Shown here: positions 1 to 13,072 of the stretch, one piece after another | Position numbering within the stretch: position 1 is the first letter of the stretch | Layout of the letters: each line of letters opens with the position of its first letter | Assembly (NCBI RefSeq): GCF_016097555.1 | Contig: NC_054702.1 | Location: 86,756,525 to 86,820,524, forward strand | Source of the DNA: Gigantopelta aegis | Lineage: Eukaryota; Mollusca; Gastropoda; Neomphalida; Peltospiridae | DNA length: 64,000 bases | Direction of reading: 5' to 3' | Program-made: the position numbers and the translations under genes | The notes under the pieces: generated by a model | The model's database searches: none | Seen by the model: only the letters and a program-made list of their open reading frames with translations | Told to the model about the DNA's origin: nothing

Positions 1-652
1 ACTTGAAATATATTTAGTTAAATAGTTTATTATATTATTACGTCATTTATGCTGTTTTCCAAGTAGGGTTGATCAAAAAGAAGTGCCTTGTCTAAAATTA
101 CTGCTTTTGTTTACATTGTACATACAGGAGATGGTCAGGAGCTGACATCACTTTGCCCCAAGCTATCCCACCGGACGTCACACAAGCGAAACAAAATGGC
201 TGCCCCCAGTTAGCAGGAATAATCATGTTTTTTTATTAACTCTAAAATTACGTGTTTTTCATTTGCTAAAGTATCAGTATGTGTTGGTGGTCCGGGTATG
301 CATCTTTCCAACAGATAAGGCTCTTGTTTGAGTTGACCCTACCTTTAAGAAAAACCAGGCTTCATAAATTCGGCTCAATATTAAAAAGTGATAACATGAT
401 GTTTCTGTATCAAGAACACCATAACTGTCCATTCCAATAGCTTCCATCATTTTTCTCGTTAAAAAGGTACTGGGTACATACAAACAGGCATTACTATAAC
501 AACCAAAAAATGTTTGAAATAAGCGTGTAATGAAGAACACATTTGTGATTTCTCCCATTAAGTGGTTACAGCTATCCAAGAATAAACTTTTAGTACGAGT
601 TATCTACCAGTTGTTACAGCAACCAGGAAATAAAACCTCCAGCTACACGAAC
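1..652. other. Downstream flank and likely 3' UTR of the TMEM179-like gene
   Basis: There is no convincing gene here. On the minus strand an AATAAA lies near 233-238, about 415 nt past the stop codon, so this stretch may be 3' UTR. A 101-codon minus-strand open frame (274-579) has no family resemblance I recognise and is probably chance. Confidence 0.4.
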
Positions 653-3146
653 TCATGCAGTGGGTTGAACTGAAGCAATCTTCTGAAGATCATCGGGCCC
701 AGATGATGCCGGTGATGCTTGTGTATCCTGCAGTTGGCCTTTAGATCGCAGTCTTCGGTTTCTCACAAAGCGCAGAATCAGTAATATCAGTTGTGCTGAC
801 CAGACGAGGAATGTTATCCAGGAGGCTAGCTGTTCAAATAAAAATAGAAAATACTTATATACATGTAAACCATTGAATCGGTATATTGGTACATATAGAG
901 AACAAAGTTAGTTTGTTTTGTTTCACGACACCACTAGAGCACATTGATTAATTAATCATCAGCTATTGGATGTCAAACATTTGGTAATTCTGACTTGTAG
1001 TCATCAGAGGAAACCCGCTACATTTTTTCATTAGCAGCAAGGATCTTTTATATGCACTTTCCCACAGACAGGAATGCACATACCACAGCCTTTGTCCAGT
1101 TGTAGTGCACTGGTTGGCGATTCGATCCTGTGATGCAAGCACGTCAAGCGAGTGCTCAACTGACTGAGGTAAATCCTTCCCCCATATAGAGAACAGTAGA
1201 AATCTGTAAAGTATCCATGTAGGGACTAGGGAAGCATATAAATCCACTTTTCACGTATGTAGATCACCACATAAATCCATATAATTATACATGCAGAGAA
1301 CCATATAAATTTGATAATTGTAGAGAACGTTGGTTTATAAATCCATTTATCCTATAACTTGCCCATGATATCCATGTCATAAGCCTATATGATAATTTAG
1401 TGTATTAACCTGTGTATAATGGTATCCAAATTTAAAGGGATATGCAAATTTGCAAGGTCTCTAGGTAATAATGTGTTGCTGTCAATGGGTCATTTGTTTA
1501 CAAGCCAACAAGACCTGTATAAAAATGGAAACTAACTTGGGGTGAGGAAAATTTTAATCTATTAGGTGTACAATTTTCTGTTAATATTGAACAAATTAGT
1601 ATAAATAATTTTGAACAAAAAGTACTTTGGTCATCAAGGAAGTTGACTGTTTTGGGTCGAATTGTTGTTGTTAAAACTTTAATAGTACCACAAATAATTC
1701 ATTTACTTATTTCCTTACCAAGTCCACCTGAAGTAATAGCAAAACAAATAAATACAATGTTGTATACTTTTATTTGGCAGAACAAACCAGAAAGAATTAA
1801 ACGAGAAGTATTAGTACAAGACTATAAAAATGGAGGCATTAAAATGTTACATTTTTCAAATTTTATGATTGCATTAAAAGCCTCTTGGATAAGAAGACTT
1901 GTACCACAAATTCAAAATGGAAAACTCTATTCCAGGCAATAACAGGACTAAAGACAGACATTTTATTAAATTACGGTGATTATTTCCTTCAGAAAAAACA
2001 AAAACTAATTAAAAATCTGTTTTGGAAAAATGTATTACAAAGTTGGTTAAAGATACAACAAAAACAGACGTGGGAAAATAATGATGAAATAATGAGTACA
2101 AATATTTGGTATAATAGTCATATCATTAAAGATGATAAACCTATATTGTATAAACACTATATTGAAAAAGGCATAATTTTTACACAAGATTTATTGAATG
2201 AGCAAGGACAGTTTATGGATTATGAAGTTTGTAAAGCAAGATACAATATAAAATCAATTTTTTTTAGAATATGCCACTTTAATAAGAGCAATCAGAACAT
2301 TTATTGGCAATATTAAAACTGATAACCAAATATTTGTACCTTTGAACAATCCAATTTTCCCTTTCAATCTAAGAATTTTTCTAAAAGATACAAAGGGATG
2401 TAAAACAATATACCAATTATTGAACAGGAATAAAGTAATACCTACATCACAAATAAAATATAGTAAACTGGGTTGTACTTTTTCTCCACAAATATGGGGA
2501 TATTATTACAGTTTACCGTTTTCAGTTTTAAAAGACCCATCTTTAATGTGGTTCCAGTATAAAATCTTACACAGAACAATAGCAACAAATACTTTTTTGC
2601 ATAAAATAAAATATATAGATTCTGATATTTGTTATTTTTGTTATCTCCAACCAGAAACATTGGAACATTTGTTTTATAATTGTACAAAAGTTGCTGAAGT
2701 CTGGAAAACTGTTGAATATTGGTTACAAGCCAAAGATGAACACATCTCATTGGACAAAAATATAGTTTTGTTTCGACTTATAAATCAAAAATACAGATTT
2801 ATTAATTGGCTAATTATTAATGTAAAATATTACATTTATAGAATGAAAATTCAGAAGTCTGGACTAAATGTTGAGGCACTTCAAAATATAATAAAAGATA
2901 AAATGCAAATTGAAAAATATATATTGTATAAAAAATGTCAGTTCAGTGAATTTGAAGAAGTTTGGAGACCTTGGCAAATTTTCTTTGAAACTAATGGTTA
3001 ATGGTTATTATAGTTTGGAAATCTGTCTTCTTTACTCTTTTATTATTATTATTATTATTATTTTTATTTTTATTTTTATTATTTTTATTATTATTATTAT
3101 TATTATTTTTATTTTTTTTTCTCTCTCTTTCTTGACTTGAACATTC

Positions 3147-3181
<35 letters not shown>

Positions 3182-6100
3182 CTGCCCATATGAAACCTGT
3201 AATGTAAAGGTATTGTATATTGGTTATTTTTAATAGAGGTTATTCACGTCACATCATTTTGCTTCCCTTGTTGAGAATAACCTCTATACATGCATATTTA
3301 TATATGTACATGCAGGGATTTGTCCAGGATTTTTCACCAGGGGCCCATAGCAGATAAAATTGGGAAAACAAAATAAACAATGAAGGCACATTGAGAATTT
3401 TCAATGCCTGTTTCTTCTGGGAGGGGGACCTTTTTGGGTACCAGAGAATGTCTGGATAGATCCCTGACATATAGGCCTATAAGTAGTTGTATTATAGACT
3501 CATTCTGTAAGTAATGACTTCAGGGCCCCCAACCCTGACTTTACCAAATGGTTTTTGGAAAAGAAAAAAAAAAGAAAAAAAAAAAAAGACCTGTATACCC
3601 GAGCGTAACGTTTCCATAAAATTTAGTTAAAATCTGTGATGTCAAACTAATTTGTGTTAATTGTCATGACATCATTACCAATGGAGGTGATTTTAGTACT
3701 GTGATTTACTAAAAATCGAATTACAATGTTATTTTAGAAGTGTTATAGGATAAATAGAATTTGCTACTCATGTTTTTTGATATGTAAAAATATCAACCTA
3801 GTCTAGTTAATCAGTAATTGTCTCGACAAAGCCTCAACAAATATCAATTAACATAGACTTGGTTGATATTTTCCACATTAAAAAACACTTGTGAGAAATG
3901 CTCTGTATATTGACCGGCCTCGGTGGCGTCGTGGTTAGGCCATCGGTCAACAGGCTGGTAGGTACTGGGTATTTTTAATACAGATACCGACTCCAAACCC
4001 TGAGTGAGTGCTCCGCAAGGCTCAATGGGTAGGTGTAAACCACTTGCACCGACCAGTGATCCATAACTGGTTCAACAAAGGCCATGGTTTGTGCTATCCT
4101 GCCTGTGGGAAGTGCAAATAAAAGATCCCTTGCTGCTAATTGGAAAGAGTAGTGGCGACAGCGGGTTTCCTCTCAAAATCTGTGTGGTCCTTAACCATAT
4201 GTCTGACGCCATATAACCGTAAATAAAATGCGTTGAGTGCATTGTTAAATAAAACATTTCTTTTTTTCTTTGCTCTGTATATTAAACATATAGAGAACCA
4301 TTTAAATCCATATTGTATACCTGTAGAGAATTGTATAAATTGGAAGGAACACACCATGTATGTTAATCCTATCTAGATTTTACATTTAATGTTAGAATAC
4401 TGTCACATTTTAAAACAAATGCCATTAGGTTCAATTTGATAGTATGAGTTATAGGATATTAAACAAGCTTCCGTTTTGTATCATGTTTATGTCCCTCGTG
4501 AAATAATTTTCAGTTGTCATGAGCTTTAGCGAGTGACAATGAAAATTATTTCATGAGGGACATAAACATGATACAAAATGGTAGCGACTTTAATATCCTA
4601 TTTATTACCCATAATTGATCTTAATTTATATCACTCAACTCATTTGATTGACGTTCTTGTACGGTTGTAGTGTTCCAATCTATGACATCACGAAGTGTTA
4701 CATTCCACTTGGTGTTCTAGTAGGACGTATCACTTTGATATGTACCAAGATATTTTTAACCATATGGATAATAAAATGGATTACGTTGTGCCCATGACAG
4801 ACGTGCGCTGCAACAGCTTGTTCTGAATGTGCATGTAAAACCCTATGACCTGACCTGACCTGACCATCAAACCTCACATGTAGGAACAACCTGGGATGGC
4901 AGTGTGTCAAGTACTATTACTAGGTCACTGTGACATACTTTTCACGGTCTACTGCACATAACAGTAAATCCTTGTCCTGACCATATCTTCAATACAGATG
5001 CATACCATCAAACCTCACATGTATGAACAAATTGGGATGGCAGGGTGTCGCGTTCTATTACTAGGTCACTGACTTACTTTTCATGGTCTACTGCACATAA
5101 CATAAGATCCTTGTCCGGATCATATCTTGCATACAGATGCATACAGGACCATCAAAACTCACATGTAGGAACAACTTGGGATGGTGGTTGATACAAAACA
5201 AACTGTTCATCCATCCCCTTGCAAAAATTTCTCATAATTGTAATTGAATCATACCCGTAACATATTCATTAATATAGATATGGTTTTCCTTCAAGCTCCT
5301 GATGGGCGTATCATGTACTTCACTGGTACGCTTGGGGTTTTTTTTTAAATGCATGATGGATATATGTTACAGTTAATCTGTATAATCAGGTAATATGTAT
5401 ATTACCTGATTTTTTCAGCTAATATGTATATTACCTGTTTCAGTCAGGTAATATGTATATTAGCTGAAAAAATCAGGTAATATACATATTACCTGAAATA
5501 TACTTCACTCATTTATACAGATTACCTGAAACGTGCAGAATGGTATTGACAAGTCTTTTCATCAATGTAGTCCAAGTTGGTCACAATACCTTTGATGTAC
5601 ATGTTCATTGTTAAATCATTTCATAGACAATGTTACAGTTAATCTGTATAATCCACCACTGCTGTTTTAACTAATCCTGTCTGTAGAGCACAATAAAGTG
5701 TGCACAATAAAGTTGTGCCAGGCACCCAAGAAATCACCGCGTCAGTTTTACCTGCTTAAGAAATATGAACTACTGCAGTGTGGGGATGTTCAAAAGCTCA
5801 TCAGAAAGAAGCCAAACCAGGAATATCCACTGTACTTCGCTACCATCGAGGAGACCTTTGACATCATCAAGCGCGCCCACATCGCTACTGGTCATGGAGG
5901 ACGAGACAAGATGATCAAGGAGATCAACAAGAAGTACGCCAACTGCGAAAGAGCCAACTGCGACATAAAAGACATGTTGATTGCATGGATGAGTGACAAT
6001 GACACACGGGATTGGACTGTTGGACTCAAGTTTGTGCAATTTCAAAAGAACTCAAGCCATCACACTGGAATCAAGCGTTTTCCCTTTGCTGCTCTGTTTG

Positions 6101-9100
6101 GTGCCGATGCTCTGTTTGGTGCCGACATCATCCAGTCTCCCCCAAGATGTCATTGTAAGGTTGCAAACTGAAGACGACCTCCTGTCTGCAGTATCCCATC
6201 CAAACCCAGTCAAGAAATCCAGCGAGGAAGCAGAACCTGTACCAGTCTCACCCATCTCTGTACGTCAGGAGGAAATTAGGCTGCAGAGAGAGAGTGCCAG
6301 AGATGCCCAGTTCCAACAGGCAGAGAGAATGGTCAAACGAAGTCGCATTGTGTTTTCTAGTGTGCAAATGGGAAGCAATGTGACAGTGCCCATTCCTTCG
6401 GTTGACAGAGGACGTGCAGATCCTAGGAACATCATCGAAGTTGTGACAGAGTGAAGTGACAACGAGTTGTACACAATTGCTGTAAAAGGAGGAATATTGT
6501 ATCGAAAGTACTCTAGAAACCAATTCGATGTGTGTGCTACGACCTTGTATTCACCCGATGATGTCTGTACAGATAATGACATTTCCCTGCGTCAAGCTGT
6601 GCAACTGGACTCAAGATGCGGTGGACAAGGTTTCACGAGATGTAACTGTGCTGGAAGTAAGAGGTGTCAGAAAAATCGATGTAAATGCTTCAAAGCCAGA
6701 TTAGTGTGCAATTCTCGCTGCTATTCAAGCCTGCCATGCATAAACAAGAACTGTTGTTGATCAAAAGATCTTCTTGTTTGTTCTGCAGTAGTGTGTGTGT
6801 TATGTGTTGCAAATGGTATGTGTTTTGAGCCAATAAAGATTGCCAGCATATTATTGTTTATAGTTATTCATTCAGTCAAATAACAACCTTGTCAATACCA
6901 TTCTGCACGTTTCAGGTAATCTGTATAAATTAGTGAAGTATATTTCAGGTAATATGTATATTACCTGATTTTTTCAGCTAATATACATATTACCTGAGTG
7001 AAACAGGTAATATACATATTAGCTGAAAAAATCAGGTAATATACATATTACCTGATTATACAGATTAACTGTAACATATATACAGTTTCCTAAAAAAAAA
7101 TAACTAGTAATAGATGACTATGTATTATATATTTTTAGCAAAAATAACTTAAACTGTTAGCTAAGCTGAATTATTCCAATAAACTTGAGAAATGTTAAAA
7201 CAATATTATTCTAAGAGATGTTCTGTAATAATCATGACATCATAATATATTAATAATTTCTACAAACAAAAAATCAAAAATCCTTTAAATATTAAATGCT
7301 TTCTGATAAAGCAACCATATCTGAGACCGTTAACAGTTATCAATTGATAATTGAAAACGATTCCCAAAGGACACATAGATGGTTTGAGACTATTTATATC
7401 CACTTTCGTTTTTTCAATAGGCAGGAAATTAAAAAAAAAACCTTAATAACTGTGGCTTACCTGTGTTACTGTTAAGTATGCAAAATAGTGTGATGGGTTG
7501 ATACTGGTGTTACCCAATATATTCCAGTTAATTTTTGAACCATCTCTGCAGCTGTAACAAAAAGCAAAACAAAATGAACATTAAAAGAACATTAGTATGT
7601 ACATCTCTAATTTTCACTGAAATGAAAGTATCCACATCAGTACTATTATTGTTTACTTTTTCAACTGTTTATTTGGTTCATTTACTCACTGGTTTTAAGT
7701 ACTGGTACTGAAATTACTGTGCTCACCTGAGGTAAAATAGGTCCTTATCGACCCACTTGAGTGAATAGACCCATTTGTGTTTTTCCCATTCCAACCAGTG
7801 CTCTAATGCTTGCATATCACAATCCTACATGAAGGTCTCTGTATATAATAAAAGAGCCATTGCTGCTAGTTTGTAATAGTACCTTGTCAAAGCTATTTTG
7901 AACCATTCTCCATGCACAACTGACTTTACTTGCAGTTACCATCTAGTAAAGTGCTCAATCAATATAGGATCGATCCCTGTCAGTAGGCCCATTGAGCTAT
8001 TTCTCATTCCAGCCAGTATTCCACAACTGGTGTAACAAAAGCTGTGATATGTACTATCCTGTCTTGGATGGTACATATAAAATATCCATTGCTGACAATC
8101 AAAGAGTAGTCCATGGTATGGCAGCAGCAAGCTTCCTCTCTCATTATCTGTATGGTACTTAACCATGTCTGATGCTATATAACCAGAAATTTAAAGGTCT
8201 TGAATGCATCATTAAACGAGTATTCTGAGAGTACTGCTAAAGCAATACAAATGTTAGTACATCTACGGTATCTTCTAAATTCAAGGGCCATAACTGAAAA
8301 ATGGGTAAAAGTCAAACTTGATCTGTAACAGAACATGATAAAGCTATACATAAAATTTCTGCTTGATATCTTACGGCATTGCAAAACAAAGTCAGCAAAA
8401 TAAAGGACCATAACTTTGTCAAAAATGGGTAAATCACCATGAAAGTCAAATGAGATCTGTAACAGTACATGATAAAGCTATGCACCAAATTTCAATATCT
8501 CGTATGGACAAATAGAAAGACAAACAGAAGGAAATGTTTTATTTAAAGACACACTCAACAAATTTTATTTATAGTTATATGGTTATATCGGACATATGGT
8601 TAAGGACCACACAAATATTGTGAGGAAACCTGCTGTCGCCACTTCATGGGCTACTCTTTTCGATTAGCAGCAAGGTATCTTTTATATGCACCATCCCACA
8701 GACAGGATAGCACATACCACAACCTTTGATATATCAGACGTAGTGCACTGGCTGGAACGAGAAATAACCCAATGGGTCCACCGACGGGGATCCTATAGGG
8801 GACTCATAAAACCTATTTCCTTTTCTCCTTCCTTCCATGATTTAAACTTTAGGACATAGCATGTTGGTGATGTAGATACCTAATACACTTCACTATTTGT
8901 CATTGAATTACAGTTTTAAAGTGAGTACTGGTAACAGTCTGATATAATACCTTGAAAGTGGAACTTTTGGCCTGTCAACAAGACTGTCACAGAATTGCTT
9001 GAAACCAACGCTTATAATACAGGATGCAATAAAAGACACAATAGCTGCCAGTGCAGTAACAAGGATGAATGGCATCACCCACATCTGAAATCTGAAATAG

Positions 9101-10987
9101 ACAAAGGGTCAACCTAAAATGTACATCCTACAGGTCTGAGTGGTGCACTTATTAAGGGCCTTAATAAGCCATCAGCTGGTAGGTTCTGGGTTCACTTCTG
9201 GATAGCGATTAATTACTCCCCTAACTTAGGTCTCATTACAAAAGAGGTCAACTGTCACTGAAATCCATGTTAAATTGCCCAAGTTCAAATGAAGATTGCC
9301 AATAGAAAGGGTTCTCATTTGCACTAACAACATATACCATTGCAAACATACATTATATAAAATGTTTATTTTCACTCCAAAATTGAGAACATTTCTGTCT
9401 CAGTTTTTTTGCTATATAACCGCATCTGGCTGCAGTACCTGTTCATTAACTGATTCACTCATTCATTCCGGCTGTCTCTTCCGCTATACACCAATGTCCC
9501 AAAAGGTCAATGCATAAAATGTTACAAAATAACATGGGCATTGCCCCCACCCCGCCACTGCAAAGGATTGATGAGGAATGAGTTATCTCCCCTTAAATGG
9601 AGCAATCTGGGGTCTCATCTCCTTACTAACTACTAACAACTAACAATTAACCACTGTCCTGGACATAAGCACAAAAATAAATTAAACAAAGCACATTCTG
9701 TTGTTAATGATACAAACTGATGGAACTTTGTCAATAAATATTTCAGCAAAGTAACCCATGCATTTAATACAATTTTAATAAACCTGAATTGATTTGATTT
9801 TCAACTGAATATACATAGCATTTGTTTTACATTAATGCTCTATCAACCAAAACTTACCCAATATTTGGATCCTTTCTGGTGATGGCATAACCATAGTATA
9901 TAGCCATGGCTAGACCATAAAAAATGCAGGCAAATACAGCAAAGTAAATTCCCAATGAGCAGTTGATATTAGATGACATTTTGTAAGTAAAGAATGTTTC
10001 ATTCTTCCAGCTAATGTCACCATACAGTATGCAGTGTCCATCAAAATCTGACTGGAAGAAAACAAAACTTTGTGACGTTAGGTATTATACCTAGTTTATC
10101 TATATTGTACACAATAATACATTTACCTAGTAACTTACTTCTGCAAAGTTTTGGTCAAACTTGAGATGCTTGTAAAATAATGTCTCATGTTACTAAGTGA
10201 TGCTCATGTTATATTTATTGTAAACTCTGTTGTTGAATTGAATCTATGTATATAATTAATATGTCAAAAACATATCTAGTATAGAACATGAAAGATAATT
10301 AAAGATATGCAATTAAAATAAATGATATAAAAATATGTACATGTGTGTATATATATCATATGTAAATAAAACATAGCTAAATAAGAATGTCTATTCAATA
10401 TGAATTACACAGGTGAGTAAAGACAACAAAATGATGAAATTGGCCTTTTTACTGTGGAATGACCCATATATAAATAAAACTTATATAGCATTTGTTTACA
10501 TGGTTCAAAGCTAAATGAGAATGCCTGTTCAAAATGAATAGGTAGTATGTACATGTAGATATATCTCCAAAAACAGTATTAAAGAAAATAATGTACCAAC
10601 ACCCCATTTTTTTTTTTTTTAAACTATGGAAATATATATTGCATGAAACATGATTGACATTTAAGTTATGAGACCTATAGTTTTGTTTACCTAATAGGAT
10701 TTTATGGAGAATGAAGTACTAGTAACATTCTTGATCTTATTGACATATGGTAACCTCCTGGTAACCTGAACAACCAGTGTGCAATAATATAAACACTGAC
10801 AGAAGAAACCTGCTGTTGCCACATAAACTACACTTAACAAGCAGCAGCATGAAAAGATTCCCAAACAGGACAGTACATACCACTGCCTTTGGTTGGAATA
10901 AAGAAAATGCAATGGGTCTACCAGTGAGGATGAATCTTACAATCCAGTGCACATCAGGCGAGTGCTGACCAGCAATCCCCCCTCCAG

Positions 10988-11034
<47 letters not shown>

Positions 11035-11141
11035 ACACACACACAGAGAACACACACACCAAACACACACAACACACAGAACACACACACAATACACAGA
11101 ACACACAAACACACACACACACACACACACAACACACAGAG

Positions 11142-11178
<37 letters not shown>

Positions 11179-12660
11179 CACATACACACAATACACACAC
11201 ACAACAGACACACCAATTCCCCCATAACCATGCAGCACAAGAAATTTCCTTTATATTTTAATACTGATATCTGTTACATGTTTATGTATAGATTATGATA
11301 AACTTGTTTGCTTTCACTATAGTGATACCTCATTAAACATATTTAATGGGGACAAAAAGTTTGTTTTGCTTAACAACACCACTAGAACACACTGATTTAT
11401 TAATTATAAGTTATTGGAAGTCAAACATTTGGTAATTCTGACATAGTTTTGGAGGAAATCCACAATTGTTTTCAATTAGCAGCAAGGGATCTTTTATATG
11501 TATTTTCCCACAGACAGGATAGCGCATACCATAGTCTTTGATATACCAGTCATGTGATACTGCATGTCTGGGACAGGAAAAAAACCAATCAGAGAATGTC
11601 CACTGAGAATGTGTCCACCTATAACCCAGTCACCTCAGGAAAAATGAGGTAAGGAAAAGGAAAGGAATATTTGTTTAACGATTTTAATTTACGACTATTT
11701 GGTGTTTGTTATAAAATTAAAGTTGTTGAACACTAAAACTAGATGGAGAAGAAACCTGTTGCTGACATAAACAGACCTGCCAAGGATCTTCTACCTCTGT
11801 GTTGGAGGTTTAATAAACATTTGCTGGAAATTTGGTCATTTTGGAAAAATAATATGGGAAGTTTCGATTTTGGAAGGAGTTATTAATTTGCATTTTATAT
11901 AAAGATGCACAGAGCAGAGCTTGTAAGGATTTGAAGTAACATTTTGAAAAAGCTGACTTTGATACTAAAGTGAAAATTTATAAAAAGGAAGAAATATATG
12001 TTAATTTTTGACACTTTACTAAACTTTTATTGAACAATATATATTGATAGGGAAACTGAATAACGCAGCTGTAATAGAAAATGGTCAAAGTTCATGTTGC
12101 GACTAAAGCAATTTATTTAGGAGCAACATTAAAATTATGGTTGCATTTATGACTACATAGTTGCTATATCAAGCTCTGCTGGGGGGGAAAATGGTCACAA
12201 TGTGTAATCTCCCGCATTATATGAGTGAAACTTGGCAAATCTACACAGACTCCTTTTACTAATTAGAAGCAACAAAAACATATATATTTTTATAGGATAG
12301 GGCAGTACATACCACAGCCTTTGTTTAACAATGCCACCACAGCACATTGATTTATTAATCATCGGTTATTGGATGTCAAACATTTGGTAATTTTTACATA
12401 TAGTCTTAGAGAGGAAACCTGCTACATTTTTCCATTAGTAGCAAGGGATCTTTTATTATGCACCATCCCATAGAAAGGATTGCACATACCACTGCCTTTT
12501 GATATACCAGTCATTATGCACTGGCTGGAATGATAAACATCTCACCAACAGGGATTGATCCCAAATTAACTACACATTAGGAGAGTACTTTACAACTGGA
12601 CAATGCCCAGCCCCAAACAACCAGTAAATCCACCTGGGGTGATATCAGACATGTGTACAT

Positions 12661-12691
<31 letters not shown>

Positions 12692-13041
12692 CATATGTTT
12701 GTGTGTATGTGCCACTGCATGTGTGTGCATGTGTTTGTGTGTGCATGTGCGTGTGTTTGTGTGTGTGTTTGTGTGCAAGTGTGTGTGTACATGTGTGTGC
12801 GTGTGCCACTGCATGTGTGTGCATGTGCCACTGCATGTGTGTGTATGTGTGTGTGCGCAAGTGTGTGTGCATGCGTACACGTATGTGTGTGTGTGTGTGT
12901 GCAGAGGGGAGTGGTGTGATGTGGTTTGGGGTTAGAGATTTCACCCAACTTAAAGCAGTTTTATTTTTTAATATATTTTCTGGGGGAGCACAACTCCCCC
13001 CCCCCCCCACAAAAAAAACCATCGCTCGCCGCGTCTACCAC

Positions 13042-13072
<31 letters not shown>

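Larger units (their letters stand above)
5365..7076 (+). mobile_element. Ginger/KRBA2-type integrase DNA transposon, internally deleted
   Basis: A 1712-bp element bounded by 189-bp terminal inverted repeats (5365-5553 and 6888-7076), starting TGTTACAG and ending CTGTAACA, with TATA on both sides as a 4-bp target duplication. The TGTNR terminus and 4-bp duplication fit Ginger-type cut-and-paste transposons, as I recall that family. The interior encodes parts of a KRBA2/SCAND3-like integrase on the plus strand and has an AATAAA at about 6831. It sits in the last TMEM179 intron. An extra copy of the terminal 22 bp occurs inside at 5632-5653. It cannot be autonomous because the catalytic core is absent. 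Confidence 0.85.

Noticed and set aside
274-579. 101-codon minus-strand frame downstream of the TMEM179-like gene
   Set aside because: No family resemblance and no splice link; it probably lies in the 3' UTR.
1515-3001. Host genes in the long frames at 1643-3001 and 38508-39365
   Set aside because: The two regions are homologous to each other and end in LINE-type zinc knuckles with A- or T-rich tails.
5698-6760. A host KRBA2 gene, or an LTR retrotransposon integrase
   Set aside because: The 189-bp terminal inverted repeats and 4-bp target duplication show a DNA transposon. There are no LTRs, reverse transcriptase or capsid parts.
10737-11261. Several long open frames on both strands
   Set aside because: They are translations of a (CA)n microsatellite (HTHTHT and VCVCVC patterns), not genes.
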